Below, one piece after another: positions 53,701-61,009 of a DNA stretch of 64,000 bases (its first letter is position 1; every line of letters begins with the position of its first letter). Source of the stretch: Euglena gracilis (taxonomy: Eukaryota; Euglenida; Euglenophyceae; Euglenales); contig CP154955.1 of assembly GCA_039621445.1 (NCBI GenBank), forward strand, positions 38,510,426 to 38,574,425. Direction: 5' to 3'. The translations under genes were made by a program, and so were the position numbers. The notes below the pieces were generated by a model. The model did not search any database, was not told where the DNA came from, and saw only the letters and a program-made list of their open reading frames with translations.

Positions 53701-54064
53701 GCACAGCACCAGTATCCCAATCACAAGTGACAGCTTTTTCCCCCGGGTTTATTTTTCCTGCGGATTGGTTGAGCAGGTGCTAAGGATGATTTTGCAGGGA
53801 TTTTTTGGGGGGGTTCAATGTTCAATTTGTCATTTTAATGCTTCATGTCAAGAGGTCATCTCATGCTCCCCTTCACAACACCGCACCCATTGCTATGTGT
53901 AGGTGCGCACAGCCCGGTTGGAGCGGAAGCATTTCGAGCTCTGTATGGGCTCACTGAAGGATTTGTTGAAGTCCAGCCGCAAGGTGCCTCCTGCCACCTA
54001 TTTGAAAAAGACGTTTGTCATTATGGGGTTTGAATCTGAGGAAAGAGTGCAAGGGCAGCATTAA
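35538..54064 (+). CDS. PKA regulatory subunit, nine exons
   Basis: Regulatory subunit of protein kinase A, which holds the catalytic subunit inactive until ligand binds its two cyclic-nucleotide-binding domains (CNB). Coding exons: 35561-35791, 41725-41833, 41881-41942, 41987-42089, 44164-44222, 44273-44362, 49947-50087, 51209-51301 and 53903-54064, giving about 349 residues. Start ATG 35561 has an in-frame TAA upstream in the same exon. Residues 1-41 are acidic and lack a dimerisation/docking domain. The inhibitor site RRQTV (42-46) has a phosphorylatable Thr. CNB-A has binding cassette GETEMMYTQPRTEF (150-163) and CNB-B has GEMEFLHEHNNVAD (276-289), then the C-helix RTARLERKHFE. CNB-A keeps the phosphate-binding Arg (R160). 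CNB-B has Asn instead, and both have Glu where cAMP-type sites have Ala. The exon 5/6 junction is uncertain. Family assignment is firm; ligand is open. Confidence 0.88.
36253..36370. mobile_element. TA-flanked foldback MITE in PKA-R intron 1
   Basis: The element (118 bp) has ends CCATGCCCCCC and GGGGGGCATGG and an interior like 33072-33211. The left flank reads CA instead of TA; the right flank is TA. Confidence 0.65.
36560..36700. repeat. GTCGCTAGCGAC palindromes
   Basis: GGTCGCTAGCGACC and GTCGCTAGCGACTAGTCGC recur here and at 37435-37490, in the same role as the GTCGGCCGAC palindromes elsewhere. Both sit beside CACCAAT and AAAAAGTCCATCACCAAT. Confidence 0.65.
36805..37080. repeat. Two copies of a G-rich repeat
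   Basis: GGAGGGGATTTTGTTATTGG, G runs, GCGGCAGCCCCCC, CCGCTAGAYRACCAAGGGCG and AGGACTGTTTTGTTTACGGT occur twice (about 36806-36935 and 36976-37096). A shorter relative lies at 41160-41230. Confidence 0.65.
37535..37685. repeat. Foldback, AACACGTTTTCAGG type
   Basis: CTATACACAAATTGTGGCTG, then GCCCAGATTTCAGC, face their inverted copies GGCTGAAATCTGGGCTCAGC and CACAATTTGTGTATAG around a GGGGGCCCCC centre. A closely related foldback lies at 40285-40410. Confidence 0.75.
37790..37945. repeat. About 31-bp tandem repeat, CACGTTTTCAATGAGGGCAT
   Basis: Four or five units with GGCATCTGTGGY, CAGGCACGTTTTC or CAATGACACGTTTTC. The same units recur at 38720-38800 and 40105-40170. Confidence 0.7.
38100..38666 (-). 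pseudogene. PHD-finger protein relic, copy 2
   Basis: On the minus strand a frame from 38666 reads KLFLAALAVYQQDAKKADPL and onward. Near 38420 a second frame becomes protein-like (LLFDEASVIEQCVAQREQQS). That frame meets a TAA near 38283, then continues as HEKCGFCGVAIPKN, VVCDACGLAYHFHCQDL and RRPPKY before GTG TAA. With a +1 shift at the T run the next residues are LCKVC, completing a C4HC3 PHD finger. It is the same family as 30640-31016 in opposite orientation, with at least one stop and two frame changes, so it is broken. It lies inside intron 1 of the kinase-subunit gene. A transposon origin is likely because two copies share sequence outside the finger, but this is unproved. Confidence 0.6.
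38820..38940. repeat. GTCTGTGTTTCTAAACACAGAC palindromes
   Basis: Three copies of AAGTCTGTGTTTCTAAACAC or its inverse, head to head. Single halves occur at 39965-40010 beside the 84-bp palindrome. Confidence 0.7.
38985..39530 (+). repeat. Tandem repeat, about 115 bp, five copies
   Basis: Each unit has TCAATTTTTGGGCTTTGGCG, CCTTCGGCGCC, AAATGGCCACTTTGAGG, a G run, ACAAATTTGCCAAAACGGCC and ATTGTAGGGAGGGGACA. The units are well conserved except for homopolymer length. Confidence 0.85.
39590..39970 (+). other. Unidentified open stretch in intron 1
   Basis: Two overlapping plus-strand frames (138 and 104 codons) are open. Composition is ordinary and less repetitive than the surroundings, so it may be a relic of a coding sequence, but I see no domain. 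Confidence 0.2.
40016..40099. repeat. Perfect 84-bp palindrome
   Basis: Starting AACTGCGTCTTAAACGCAGA, centred on TTTCGAAA between 40057 and 40058, and ending TCTGCGTTTAAGACGCAGTT. All 42 base pairs match with no spacer. Confidence 0.95.
40285..40410. repeat. Foldback, AACACGTTTTCAGG type, copy 2
   Basis: ACAAATTGTGGCTGAGCCCA, GATTTCAGCCTGAAAACATG and GGGGGCCCCCTTCGGGGGCC form a long hairpin with the inverse arm ending CAATTTGTGTGTAG. Related to 37535-37685. Confidence 0.75.
40845..41110 (+). repeat. GCGCATTTTT element, copy 1
   Basis: A G run, AATGCGCTGCGCATTTTT, many TTTTTTGCGCATTTTT units, then CATTTTCCACCCAAATCACA and CTGTAACCAACGAACCCATT. The same elements in the same order are at 44770-45215, so this is one dispersed element, not a chance low-complexity tract. 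A short piece also lies at 45330-45405. Confidence 0.75.
41725..41833 (+). CDS. PKA-R exon 2
   Basis: After TTGAATTTCACAG it codes ILESHYLFKHLDDRELAKL and the first beta strand of CNB-A, with YAIGDSLCE. It ends in phase 1 before GTTTCTTG. The following intron is only 47 nt. Confidence 0.88.
41881..41942 (+). CDS. PKA-R exon 3
   Basis: Codes DQASADTSLFHVVVEGECDV-K (first codon split), the central strands of CNB-A. It is bounded by CCTCCAG and GTAAAGTC. The next intron is 44 nt. Confidence 0.88.
41987..42089 (+). CDS. PKA-R exon 4, CNB-A binding cassette
   Basis: Codes VDGNVSKTLVAGDTCGETEM and then MYTQPRTEFFIAKT. It carries the first ligand cassette, with Glu151, Glu153, Arg160 and Thr161. 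The donor is GTATGCCC, phase 1. Confidence 0.87.
42090..44163 (+). other. PKA-R intron 4
   Basis: About 2.07 kb. It holds G-rich tracts (42895-42910, 43160-43185) and a TTTGCAT-rich tract at 43560-43705. A 62-bp direct duplication (AGTCCTCTTCTGCAGAAAAG) lies at about 43896-44019. No other coding sequence is seen. Confidence 0.6.
43560..44105 (+). repeat. Intronic dispersed repeat, copy 1
   Basis: The order is G run, TTTGCAAGTTTCATAATTTG, TTTGCAT tract, AAAAGTGCAGCCCC twice, TTTTACATACAATTT, T-rich tract, and GAGGTGCCTTGTTGCATAT. The same order appears at 50505-50860, and part of it at 51525-51620. All three are in introns of this gene. Confidence 0.6.
44164..44222 (+). CDS. PKA-R exon 5
   Basis: After TTCTTCACAG it codes VRTFCIDRKTYQRTLHSTF, matching the IDR-x-T/S-F/Y-R motif at the end of CNB-A. 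The start is firm. The 3' end is inferred: without an intron the frame meets TGA at about 44247. The only frame-keeping junction I see uses a GC donor at 44223. Confidence 0.65.
44273..44362 (+). CDS. PKA-R exon 6
   Basis: Codes ETLRLKRALYCEFLRNVKFL and then EGMSQREIVQ, the helix linking CNB-A to CNB-B. It is preceded by GTGAAG (putative acceptor of a 50-nt GC-AG intron) and ends at GTGTGCAG, phase 0. Confidence 0.75.
44770..45215 (+). repeat. GCGCATTTTT element, copy 2
   Basis: The same order as 40845-41110 but with a longer TTTTTTGCGCATTTTT core. The 3' part (CCACCCAAATCACATGCTCA, GTTCAACTGACCCATTTCTG, TAACCAACGAACCCATTTTC) is almost identical between the copies. Confidence 0.8.
47541..48125. 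mobile_element. TA-flanked element, CCTCCCCC termini
   Basis: The left end is CCTCCCCCCCC, then CTTGTCCAACGACC; the right end is GGTCGTTGGACAAG, then GGGGGGGAGG, with TA on both sides (47539-47540 and 48126-48127). Inside, CGACCACCCCCCCGGTC-like hairpins flank a long AAAATGGCC tandem tract (about 47640-47970). A Tc1/mariner-type non-autonomous element is the simplest reading. No gene. Confidence 0.75.
48847..49063. mobile_element. hAT-type MITE, CAGGGG termini, TSD CATTGAAC
   Basis: The element (217 bp) begins CAGGGGTCTTTTTT, ends AAAAAAACCCCTG, and has perfect 8-bp flanking repeats CATTGAAC (48839-48846 and 49064-49071). CAGGG ends with an 8-bp duplication are classic for hAT elements. The interior is mostly C and G runs plus CGGCGCCGAAGGTGCCG. 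A relative lies at 57848-58081. Confidence 0.9.
49947..50087 (+). CDS. PKA-R exon 7, start of CNB-B
   Basis: Codes LADCLEARKFKAGEHVLYNE, then APPEAMYIIMEGTVKVVGRD and DKNKKID. It is bounded by ATTCCCACAG and GTACGTTT and keeps phase 0 at both ends. Confidence 0.9.
50088..51208 (+). other. PKA-R intron 7
   Basis: About 1.1 kb. It contains the second copy of the 43560-type repeat (50505-50860) and no coding sequence that keeps phase. A tempting short exon at 50405-50435 breaks the frame and is rejected. Confidence 0.65.
51209..51301 (+). CDS. PKA-R exon 8, CNB-B binding cassette
   Basis: Codes VCEFGRGAIVGEMEFLHEHN and NVADVVAKSDE after TCTTTGCAG. It holds the second ligand cassette: Glu277 is conserved, Glu279 replaces Ala, Asn286 replaces the phosphate-binding Arg, and Val287 replaces Ala. 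Confidence 0.9.
51302..53902 (+). other. PKA-R intron 8
   Basis: About 2.6 kb. It contains a third fragment of the 43560-type repeat (51525-51620), C/G runs, the single-arm satellite element (52105-53525), and ACAAATCCCGACA repeats at 53653-53700. Confidence 0.65.
52105..53525 (+). mobile_element. Single-arm relative of the foldback element
   Basis: It starts with GGTTTTGAATAGTGCTGAGC, the sequence at the inner boundary of the large element, and is followed by one diverged 163-bp monomer (about 52255-52400). Then come four or five degenerate arm units with CAAAATAYNGTTRGATAGGG, and finally the terminal block AAGCTTCGCTCTTACCC and GGGATAAGAGCTCAGCGACC. The order is that of the right half of 8331-23421. 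It has no gene and no clear target duplication. Confidence 0.8.
53903..54064 (+). CDS. PKA-R exon 9, C terminus
   Basis: After TATGTGTAG it codes VRTARLERKHFELCMGSLKD, LLKSSRKVPPATYLKKT and an unusual tail, FVIMGFESEERVQGQH, before TAA at 54062-54064. The tail after LLKSS is longer than I expect; an aromatic residue there (Tyr in ATYLKK) could cap the ligand. Confidence 0.85.
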   Translation: MRTARLERKHFELCMGSLKDLLKSSRKVPPATYLKKTFVIMGFESEERVQGQH

Positions 54065-54731
54065 TTGCACACACGCACATCATTTCAGTACAAGGAGGAT
54101 TAGATTCCGAGTCATTGTGAAAGTTGGGAGTAAGATTGTGCGTTGATTGAGGGGCCACGGGAAGAGGAGGGTTTGATTTATTTTTCTTGTCCAGAAATTC
54201 ATCCCAACATTTGGCTCGTCCATATTTTTCTTGTATTTATTGAAGCAATCCCCAGGGATAGATGGGAAGCCTGTTGGTATGGAGGTAGGGTAGGGGCGGG
54301 GTCCCCTCCCCTGATGTTGGATAGATATTGGGAGGGGGTGCTTGGACCCCCCACCCCCCTCTTTGGCAGGTTCCAAAAATAGCGAAAGCTTTCTTCCGGC
54401 ACTGCGCTGGAAAATGAGCAAAAAAAACACCTTTTTTCCCCTCGTTTTTGCCCATTTTTTTTTAATGTTTTTGGTGTGTTCCACATGAAACGTGTTCAAA
54501 AATTTTCAAAGAACGAGCATTTTTTATTTCTTTTCAAAGAAAAAAGCAGGGGTTTTTCGCCAATTTTGGGCTGGTATCCAGCCTTTTGCCCGTCCACAAA
54601 ACCGAAAATTTTTTCCAGGTCCATGTCACTTTCGAGGTTGGAAGGGAGTCTGACCCCCCCCCTCCGTGTTGGGAGGGGCCAACCCCCCCCCTCAAGGCTT
54701 CCCATCCATCCCTGCTCTTCCCTCTGTCCAG
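54065..54731. other. Spacer between PKA-R and Alba-like gene
   Basis: About 670 bp, T-rich with C/G runs. No gene is seen. It should contain the 3' end and polyadenylation region of the upstream gene and the trans-splice or splice signals of the downstream one. Confidence 0.5.
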
Positions 54732-54884
54732 CTTGACCCGGTGTACTCCTACTACCACCAGAAGAGGGCCATGTCCACCCCTGGAGATGCCATCCGGGAC
54801 CCAGAAAAGGGCACCAACATTGATGTGACCTCCAACCGGCTGCCCTACACTTACGCCGGGCAGGTGAAGTCGCTGATGAGAGAT
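54732..54884 (+). CDS. Alba-like exon 1
   Basis: Open throughout. Start ATG 54771 is favoured because the 13 codons before it lack a Met; if 54732 is a trans-splice acceptor they are leader. The donor is GTATGCAC, phase 0. Confidence 0.7.
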
Positions 54885-56189
54885 GTATGCACTTTTCCCT
54901 GTGCGTATTCCAAAATTATATTCTCATTTAATTTGTGCATTTAGTTTCTTTGAATTGATCCAGAATTCTAGTTTGATTTTGGCGTGTGATTTATTTTTTC
55001 TGTCGGTTTTTCTCTTTTGCATTTTATATTTTCTGATGCTGAAGCCCCAAAAGTGCAGCCATTTAAGGAAAAGAGTGTGGTGCTTGATTTACCATTGGCT
55101 CCACCCCAAACGGAGAGGTAGTTCTTTTGATGTAGTTTTATATGCACCACGTAGGTTGGCTGAGGTTGGCTGGCATTCTTTTCATCCACTTTTCATTTTG
55201 ATCTCGTTCAATCTTCTTCGCAGGGAGAGGATCGGGTGACGCTAAACGCCCTCGGCCGGGCTTCTGAAACAGCAATCACAACAGCCAATCGGCTACGGGA
55301 CGCCAAGTTCATCACTCTTTTCAAAGTGGAGGTTTGCCATGTTGCTGTTTTTCTGTAAGCATAAGATTTTTTGTTCATTATTACCATCGTTGACATCCAG
55401 GTTTGCCATTTAGCGGGTCTTTTGTTTTGAAGGTTGGACCCCGGGGGGAGCTGTGGGCAGGCAGTGGTTGGGCATCCCCCTCCCGGGGGGAGTTGAATAG
55501 TTTTGAATTCTTAGAAGTGGGGTCCAGGTTTTTGAACTGTTTTTGACACATTGGCCCTCCATCTGTTTGTTTTCACAACTTTTCAGTGGTAACACCTGGG
55601 GGAATGGCGCAAATTGCTTAATTTTTACCCATCGCTGAGTTGTGAAAATCCCTGGGCTGACCACCCCAAATTGAGAAGTTTACATGATATCCCAGGACCT
55701 GCATTTCAAATTTCACCCAAATTTCACCCCCCACAGGTCCTCTAACCCCCTGGGGTTTTTAGGATCTGGTTTGGTTGGTCGGCCAAAGGGGGGTTTTATA
55801 AATCAAGGAATTATTGGTAAAAATCTGACCCCAAAACGACCCCAAACCTCCAGATTGGCAATTTTTGACAAACGTGATCAAAAGTGGCATTTTTGATGCT
55901 TTCAAAGGTCAGTTTTTGACTGGTTTACAGCCAAAAAAAAAAAATCGCACCTGGCGGGTTTCATTTTTCTTCCCCAGAGGTCAGGTTTGGTCAGTCCGAG
56001 GGGGGTTATAAGTGTAGTCAGTGTGTATAAGGTTGCACGTGGGTTAGTGGGTTCACCCCCCCTCCAGGATAACGACGGATGATAACGGATGAGACATTTG
56101 AAAATCAAAAAGTATGTATCATAAGATCCTGTGAGGACTGTGTAGAATAATAAATTGAGATTGTAAATGAGGATTGTATATATGTATAC

Positions 56190-56221
<32 letters not shown>

Positions 56222-56235
56222 ATGTATGTATATGT

Positions 56236-56270
<35 letters not shown>

Positions 56271-57656
56271 CGTACATACACACACCAAGGATAAGCCAAA
56301 AAATTCAAATACGGATAAGAATAGATACGCCAAATACAGTGTTGGCCGCTTCTTGCTGCTTCTGGCTGCCTTGGTTGCTTTTGACTGCTTCTGGCTGCTT
56401 TTTGGCACTTTTGGCAACTTTTGGACTACTTTTGGCCATTTTTATGCCAGTTTTGGTCATTTTTGGCCCATTTCTGACCCCTTTTGACCTGCTTCTGGCT
56501 GCTTCTGGCTGCTTCTTGCCATTTTCTGCAACATTCCTGATTTTAGACATTTCTGAGGCGAGATGATCAATCTTTCTGTTTCTTTCATTTGCAGGCATTT
56601 CTGGATGGATATCCCCAGGCTCTTTGCAACAACAGAAAACTACGGATAACTGTGAACAAGAATTTGACCCCCCAACTACAAATGAGCACCTCCCCCCCCC
56701 CCACCCGCAGCCTGATTTGCCACCTTTGCCAGTGTTGCATTCAGGGCGACCAGCAGGGTTGTATGGGAAGCTCCGCAGACATGAGGTGGGTGGTAGGGGG
56801 GGTCACCCCCCTCTAGGGGGGTAAGGTATTTGGGGGGTCCCCCCACCCCCCCCCTAGTTTCGGAAGGGGGGGGGTCCCCCACCCCCCCTCCTCCTCTGCG
56901 GAGGCAAACAAAAATTTCAGGCGCTTCGCGCCGGGTATGTATTTTAGGACCCTCTTGAGGCTCAACATGAAATTTTGGTAAAATGGCCAAAATTGGCCAA
57001 AAAATGGTCGCAACTCGGGCAAGGTGGGGATTTGCTGGGAAATCAAAATACTGTTAGATAGGGCATTTCAAGGGCTTCAATCAAGGTATTGGATATTTCT
57101 TTTGATTCCCCACCATTTTTGAGAAATTTCAGAAAAATTGACCTTTTGACCCCCCAAAAGCGGCAAAAATTTTCGCCGACCGAAAACTAGAGGTAGGAGG
57201 GGGGTCCCCCCCCCCCAGTTTCGGAAGGGGGTCCCCCCCCCTCGGAGATTCCCATACAACCCTGGTGACCAGGTCCAGCCAGAGTCTCCAAAAGTTGGCC
57301 CCTCCCAGGTGGGTGGGCAGTGCTGACTTGGCTGGAGGACAGATGGTTCAAACCTGAGGCCCCCGCGAGCGAGATGGAAGGCAGCGGCTGCGGCTTCCCG
57401 CACCACCCCCCCCCCCCCGCAGACTTTCCTCTCGGCCCGGGGCATCGCGGGCATCCGCATCACGCTGGAGAAGGCCGCCGACTTCGACGCCTTGCTGAAG
57501 GAGGCTGAGGCCCGCGACACCGCGGCAAAGGAGAAGGCCGCCGACGAGAAGGAGGCCAAGGAGAGGCGGGAGGAGGATGGGGAGGAGGGGGACCGGTGGC
57601 CATGCCCCCTCTGGAGTGGTTCCATATTGTTTTCCAGAATATATACATGTGTATAA
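54732..57656 (+). CDS. Alba-like nucleic-acid-binding protein
   Basis: Small DNA/RNA-binding protein of the Alba fold. Exon 1 (54732-54884) follows CTCTGTCCAG. Its first ATG at 54771 gives MSTPGDAIRDPEKGTNIDVT, then SNRLPYTYAGQVKSLMRD. Exon 2 (55224-55331) codes GEDRVTLNALGRASETAITT and ANRLRDAKFITLFKVE, the most diagnostic part (V-x-L-x-A-L-G-R-A-x-x-x-A-I-T-x-A). Two candidates follow in phase 0: 56595 onward (AFLDG...RKLRITVNKN) and 57423-57656 (TFLSARGIAGIRITLEKAAD, then a Lys/Glu/Ala-rich helix). Both end in a strand like the last Alba strand. The second joins without frame problems and ends in a charged tail, so it is preferred. Such proteins bind RNA or DNA in archaea and protists, and I infer the same here. 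The gene lies about 0.7 kb downstream of PKA-R. Confidence 0.65.
55224..55331 (+). CDS. Alba-like exon 2
   Basis: 36 codons between ATCTTCTTCGCAG and GTTTGCCA, phase 0 at both ends. It carries the core Alba signature NALGRASETAITTANRL. Confidence 0.78.
56176..56285. repeat. TA/TG/CA microsatellite
   Basis: Alternating TATATA, TGTGTG, TATG and CACACA blocks. Open frames across it are artefacts. Confidence 0.95.
56330..56580. repeat. CTTCTGGCTGCTTTTGG repeats
   Basis: Degenerate units of GCTTCTGGCTGCTT and TTTTGGCAACTTTTGG, similar in style to the AAAATGGCC tract at 47640. No gene. Confidence 0.6.
56595..56783 (+). CDS. Alba-like alternative exon 3a
   Basis: After TTTCATTTGCAG it codes AFLDGYPQALCNNRKLRITV and NKN. 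A one-base loss near 56660 would then join EFDPPTTNEHLPPPHPQPDL and onward to HSGRPAGLYGKLRRHE before GTGGGTGG. Read without a shift, the frame continues into LTPQLQMSTSPPP. It is either a mutually exclusive exon, a decayed duplicate exon, or an exon with a sequencing indel. Confidence 0.4.
56985..57180 (+). repeat. Fragment of foldback-element arm
   Basis: One arm unit in right-arm orientation: GGTCGCAACTCGGGCAAGG, AATCAAAATACTGTTAGATA, CAAGGGCTTCAATCAAGG and GATTCCCCACCATTTTTGAG. It is closest to the units at 52500-52760. Confidence 0.7.
57423..57656 (+). CDS. Alba-like exon 3b
   Basis: After CCCCCCCGCAG it codes TFLSARGIAGIRITLEKAAD, FDALLKEAEARDTAAKEKAA and a Lys/Glu-rich tail, ending at TAA 57654 (or spliced at GTGGCC near 57597). 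Its GC content is much higher than that of exons 1 and 2. Confidence 0.6.
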   Translation, partial: TFLSARGIAGIRITLEKAADFDALLKEAEARDTAAKEKAADEKEAKERREEDGEEGDRWPCPLWSGSILFSRIYTCV

Positions 57657-57847
57657 TGCATGTATTATTTGCACACACATGCCTTACACCCCACCCGGGT
57701 GTTATTTTTGGGTCTGTTGCCGGAAACCTCCGTGGGGGTCTCAGTCTTTGGATGTTTTTCTTTTTGACCGGGCCTGAAAAAAATATCGTTTTCCATGTTC
57801 CCCAAAAAGCATTAAGAATTTGCTTTTGGCACTTCATGCCACATGTG

Positions 57848-58081
57848 CAGGGGTTTTTTTTACTCGTGGCCCGCGGGGGGGGGGTAGGGTGGGTGGGTCC
57901 GGCCGAGCCCCCCCCCCCCCCCTGGGGGGTGGGATTTACTTTTTGGCGCCGAAATTTTTTGAACAGTTCTTTTTTTAGCATTTTTCGCGATTTTCGGCCA
58001 TTTTTTTTTGTGGGTCCCCTGGGACCACCGGCCCCCCCCCCAGGGTGGGGGGGACCCCCCTCCCCCTTAAAAAAACCCCTG
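57848..58081. mobile_element. hAT-type MITE, CAGGGG termini, copy 2
   Basis: The element (234 bp) begins CAGGGGTTTTTTTTAC and ends TTAAAAAAACCCCTG, flanked by CACATGTG (57840-57847) and CACGTGTG (58082-58089), seven of eight bases alike. The interior shares TTTTTAGCATTTTT and TTTTTGGCGCCGAAA with 48847-49063. Confidence 0.82.
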
Positions 58082-58089
58082 CACGTGTG

Positions 58090-59256
58090 ATATGTATAAA
58101 TTGACACACACCATATTTTTTGGATAACAAAAATCCCAAAGCTTTTGAAGAGAGAAGAAAGGAAAAAGGTTAGATCTCAATATCCGGAGAAAGTTTAGAT
58201 CTCAATATCAATATTTCCGCATTTCTTCGCAATTTCCCACAAATTTTCCACGTTTTTTCCCGAAGGATTTCAATATCAATTCCCCCAAAGATTCAGTATC
58301 TTCCCCCCCCCCAAATTCTGCTAATCAGGGGCTTTCCTTCAAGGAGAAAAAAAATGGCAGGGAATCTTCTTTGCATTGTATTTCATTCCAGAGGGTGGTA
58401 TGAACGTGATTTGTGTGTAGTTCACCCTGCCAGCATTTGTGCTTTTCCCTTCTCCCTTCTTTTTTAGGGGTCCATCTTGCGTAAACCTTTTTATTGATCA
58501 GTTTTCCTGCAAAAAATTAGAGATTTAAGGGAGGATTTGGATTGTGTAGGAATTGAAGGATGGAGTCTTTCCAGAATTTTTTTGCCTCCGTAGAGTTCCA
58601 TCCCAGGTCTTCCATAGTTTTTTGAATGTAATCCCCACTTTCCCCCAATGACGCTCATTTGAACAGTTTTCTGATGAGAAGAATAAAGTTGGAATGGTTG
58701 GTGGAATGTTGTTCAAGTGCTGCAAAGTTTTTGTCGGATTTGTATGTATTTTTTTTGCACAGCTCCCTGTGAAAGCAGTGCCTACTCCAGTTGATTTGGG
58801 TTTTTTTCAACCACCCAATTATTCGGCCCCAATCCCTGCACACACATCTTTTTTGGGGAAAAATCTGTTCTTTTTCTACTTCAAGTTGGTATTGTGAAGA
58901 AACTCTTGAAATGATTACATTGTCTGTTGTGTTATCAGGGGTGACGATGGTGTTGATGAAGAAAGGTTTGATTCACCCCAAGTTCTGGAATGGGGTGTTT
59001 CACCATTTTAAGAAAAAAATTCAGGCTTTTGCAACCCTACACGAAGCACGTTGTGGGGACAGTGCTGCCCCAAACCTCGCTTGCATATCGGTCCGTTACT
59101 TTTAACTCTTTCTTGCAATAAACCTGTGACACAGGACTGCTTTGCACCCTTTTTTGTGTTGCTGTGGCACGACGGTGCCATGGACGGGTTTTCTTCTTCT
59201 TCTTCTCCTTCGATATTTGCGTGTGTGTAACCCGCTACCACGGAGAATTGTTTCAG
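58090..59256. other. No supported gene
   Basis: Ordinary mixed DNA, less repetitive than the rest. A frame at 58930-59105 (about 55 codons, MKKGLIHPKFWNGVFHHFKK) after TGTTATCAG could be an exon but cannot be tied to a gene. CATTCTTCTTCTTCTCC-type pyrimidine tracts occur near 59190. Confidence 0.4.
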
Positions 59257-59264
59257 GTTTCCAG

Positions 59265-60855
59265 TCAAACCAGACAGGCGCAGAAATGGTAGTGACCACC
59301 CACACTCACCTGAATGAGTATCAGGTTGATGTCAAGGCTGTCCTGACAGAAAAAATGGTCGAAGCCACCGGCTTGTTTTTTTTAACGGTCTTTCGGGTGA
59401 ACCAATGGGTTGAGCGGCCAACTCCACCCCAGGGGGGGGGGGTGCCTGCTTGGGGAGGCACCACATCTGAGGGGGGGGGGAGCGTTTGGCAAAAAGTGCC
59501 TCGGCAGCCGGCCAAGGCACTCTGGTGCCATTTTTTTTTGCCTAGTTTCCTGCCACAGCCAGTGAGACCCCCCATGCGTGGGGTTTGGTGCCCGTCTCCC
59601 CGGGCTGGTCTAATTCAGCCTGGATCGGGAGGTTTTGCAGGTGAAGTTCATTAAAAATGGGGTTATTTTGTGGACATGAAGACAGTTGGCATTGTGTAGC
59701 TTGTGGAAGAGGCGCCCGCACCCCGGCGCCCCCCCCGCAGGGTTTTCTACGTTCAGGCACTGCTGCCATCTAACCCGTCTCTCATCTTCGAGAATCCTCA
59801 GCAGTGTTTTTGCAATGGCTGTGTTTGGATTGTTCAGGAGGCGAATGGAGAGTTTGCCGGGATTGGATTGGCATGGATTTTGTATCTTTTGTGCTGCATA
59901 ATCACTTGGCCTGAAGGTGCAGACAGGGATCTCTTCCCCTGCCTCACTCTCCCACACATCCATTTGACGACCATCACTTTTGCTCGAAGCCTTCCCTCGT
60001 CGCAATGTGGAATTCTTTCCAACCTCCAGGGTCCATTTCTAAAAAATCTGGCTGCAGTCCTGCGTTTTGTGGCGGTGCGGCATGTTTTGCGTTGCAGTCC
60101 AGCTGCCGCTCACAGGTTTGACGCTTAACCCCCCCCATCCTATAGCCCCCCCCCCCCACCCCCACCTGTAACCCACCCCCCAGGGCAGAACGGGAAACGG
60201 CCTTGCGGCCAGGGTGGTGGGTGGGGGGGGTCGACCCCCCCCACCCACCACCTCTTCCCGTTGTTCTGGTGGCACCAATTTTTGGACCCCCAAATTTTTT
60301 CCCGGCCTTTGGCGCCAGGTGTTTTTTTTGACCCATTTTGGGACCCATACACAAGGTCCCCCCAAAACCCCCAAAACCCCATTTTTGCACTCCTTTCAAA
60401 ATATCAACATTTTCTCGAAATTTTGATTTTGAGCGGTTTTTGATGCAAAAAATGCCATTGAAAGTCAAAAAAATTTCCAGAAGAAAAAATCTCAGTAAAA
60501 TTGGATTGTGCCAAAATTTTGTCAATTTTTTTGAGCTTCGTTTTTTTTTTTACCCCCTCCTAAAACTACCAATTTTTAACCTGAAAATTTTGAGTTTTTT
60601 TTTGTGAAAAAAATGTGGTTTTCCATCAAAAAATCATGTATTTTGGGTTCGTTTTCAAAAAAAATTCAAAAAATTCCCCCGGCCAACATCCCCGTTGGCT
60701 GAAATTGGTTAAAATGCTGTGGTGGGTGGGGGGGGGACCCCCCCCCCACCAGGCCTTCCCGTTCTGCCCTGCCCCCCACCCCCTGAAGGTCGGCCATGAA
60801 CTGGAGAGCAAGAAAAGGGAATCCGCATCTCACTCGAAATGGCACGTTGCCACAG
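59265..60855 (+). CDS. Unidentified spliced gene, three candidate exons
   Basis: Three open segments join in phase. The first (about 59265-59374) follows TTTCCAG and codes SNQTGAEMVVTTHTHLNEYQ, VDVKAVLTEKMVEATG. The second (59741-59831) follows CCCCCCGCAG and codes VFYVQALLPSNPSLIFENPQ, QCFCNGCVWI; the phase-2 junction makes a Leu. The third (60789-60855) follows CCCTGAAG and codes VGHELESKKRESASHSKWHV, AT before GTGAGAAA. The peptide looks like conserved protein and includes CFCNGC followed by a Lys/Glu/Ser/His-rich segment, but I do not recognise the family. Start and end of the gene are not found, and the second donor is a guess. The intron at 59832-60788 holds the foldback 60181-60771. 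Confidence 0.35.
60181..60771. mobile_element. Foldback element, CAGGGCAGAACGGGAA termini
   Basis: CAGGGCAGAACGGGAA at the left faces TTCCCGTTCTGCCCTG at the right, 591 bp apart. Secondary inverted repeats GGTGGTGGGTGGGGG and CCCCCACCCACCACC lie near the left end and GTGGTGGGTGGG at 60718. CAGGG ends suggest a hAT-type element, but the C-rich flanks hide a target duplication. Confidence 0.6.
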
Positions 60856-61009
60856 GTGAGAAAGAATGCTTCAGCGCAGGAAGGCATCCAAGGATGTTTG
60901 TTTTTGTTTCTTGGCTGGGGCAGCTCAATGGTGGCCATCGGGACAAGCTGCGGGAGGAAGGCACACCGCGATCAACGCGTTCAATGGTTCTTGGTCGACC
61001 AACAAACCG

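Noticed and set aside
56105-56566. Open frames through the TG/CA microsatellite
   Set aside because: Products are pure Thr-His, Tyr-Ile or Val-Cys repeats from dinucleotide runs.
58930-59105. Possible exon coding MKKGLIHPKFWNGVFHHFKK
   Set aside because: An acceptor is present, but phase and neighbours do not match any gene model and there is no recognised motif; mentioned only under the spacer.
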